This document shows positions 50,077 through 50,258 of a stretch of DNA of 50,258 nt, piece by piece; the stretch's first letter is position 1, and every line of letters starts with the position of its first letter. Source of the stretch: JBOGCH01 sp051656645. GTDB lineage: Bacteria; Bacteroidota; Bacteroidia; Bacteroidales; Marinifilaceae. The notes beneath the pieces are model-generated. The model had not been told where the DNA came from, ran no database searches, and saw only the letters and a program-made list of their open reading frames with translations. The DNA is taken from NCBI GenBank assembly GCA_051656645.1, contig JBOGCH010000010.1, forward strand, positions 1 to 50,258, written 5' to 3'. The position numbers and the translations under genes were made by a program.

Positions 50077-50258
50077 CTATTCTTTGTCAATGTTATAAAC
50101 GTGCCACTTAAAGATGCTAATGTGGTTTCCTGATTTGTGTTTACTTGAATTGATTATTAATTTGTTATCGAATCTAAATTTTTCTGTTATTCCTGTACTG
50201 TATTTACAATACATTTTTTCAATCAATTCTTTACTAACTTTGATAAGCTTAACTACGA
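50077..50258 (-). CDS. Unidentified protein, C-terminal part (runs off right edge)
   Basis: On the minus strand a frame open from the window edge ends at TAG (50079-50077), giving 59 residues: VVKLIKVSKELIEKMYCKYS at the visible start and HISIFKWHVYNIDKE at the end. Polar and aromatic content looks protein-like. I do not recognise a family, and 59 open codons in AT-rich DNA are only moderate evidence. Confidence 0.4.
   Translation of the reverse strand, partial: VVKLIKVSKELIEKMYCKYSTGITEKFRFDNKLIINSSKHKSGNHISIFKWHVYNIDKE

Overview
The window reads as chromosome of a Bacteroidota member, most likely order Bacteroidales. The evidence is the recurrent promoter form TTTG-(18-21 nt)-TAnnTTTG, lipoproteins with short signal peptides, families typical of this order (BACON, DUF5074, PCMD, calycin-like, PF07396 porin, DAHP synthase fused to chorismate mutase), and low-GC, AT-rich spacers. 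There are no rRNA genes, insertion sequences, phage genes or CRISPR arrays. One tRNA gene (Val, anticodon TAC) is present. Genes enter the window cut at both ends: an ABC permease on the left and an unidentified minus-strand protein on the right.

Layout. 1-1.6 kb: ABC exporter pair (ATPase plus cut permease). 2.2-4.7 kb: cytosolic glycerophosphodiesterase, tRNA-Val, DUF5074 beta-propeller lipoprotein. 5-9.1 kb: a minus-strand operon of glycerophosphodiesterase lipoprotein, phosphate-selective-type porin and GlpT, which together form a complete glycerophosphodiester scavenging route. 9.2-17.9 kb: class II photolyase, NADP-glutamate dehydrogenase with twin operator-like sites over its predicted start point, phosphoglycerate kinase, an AGCS amino-acid symporter, tadA, aroA and aroB. 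18.4-22.8 kb: GH123-type beta-N-acetylgalactosaminidase and an M60 O-glycopeptidase lipoprotein, a mucin or host-glycan attack pair. 22.8-28 kb: MATE exporter, bifunctional glutathione synthase GshF, DAACS symporter and a YjbR protein. 28.4-32.5 kb: PCMD lipoprotein, then a two-gene EmrA/EmrB-like exporter with an unusually compact adaptor. 32.6-34.7 kb: double-domain sialate O-acetylesterase. 35.6-40.9 kb: second DAACS symporter, two tandem TetR regulators and a hybrid histidine kinase. 41.6-47 kb: a small XRE-like regulator, then an envelope cluster of ArnT-like glycosyltransferase, two proteins that look like the halves of YjbH in swapped order, and a novel lipoprotein. 47.1-49.7 kb: DAHP synthase/chorismate mutase, a small exported protein and dusB.

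The most unusual signal is not a gene. Three intergenic regions (about 1739-1906, 18095-18195 and 35086-35198) each hold an inverted repeat whose arms are built from 11-bp tandem units. The unit sequence differs at each locus while the 11-bp period and the head-to-head arrangement are kept. Locus A pairs unit by unit over seven units per arm, locus C has four units facing five, and locus B is more degenerate. I do not recognise this as a described element.

Other second-look items are a promoter-led, apparently structured RNA upstream of the DAHP synthase gene (about 49740-49975), the swapped YjbH halves, the hairpin-less EmrA, the operator pair at gdhA, and a 30-bp perfect inverted repeat that includes the last codons of dusB. 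All functional calls come from reading sequence and motif knowledge; no database search was run.
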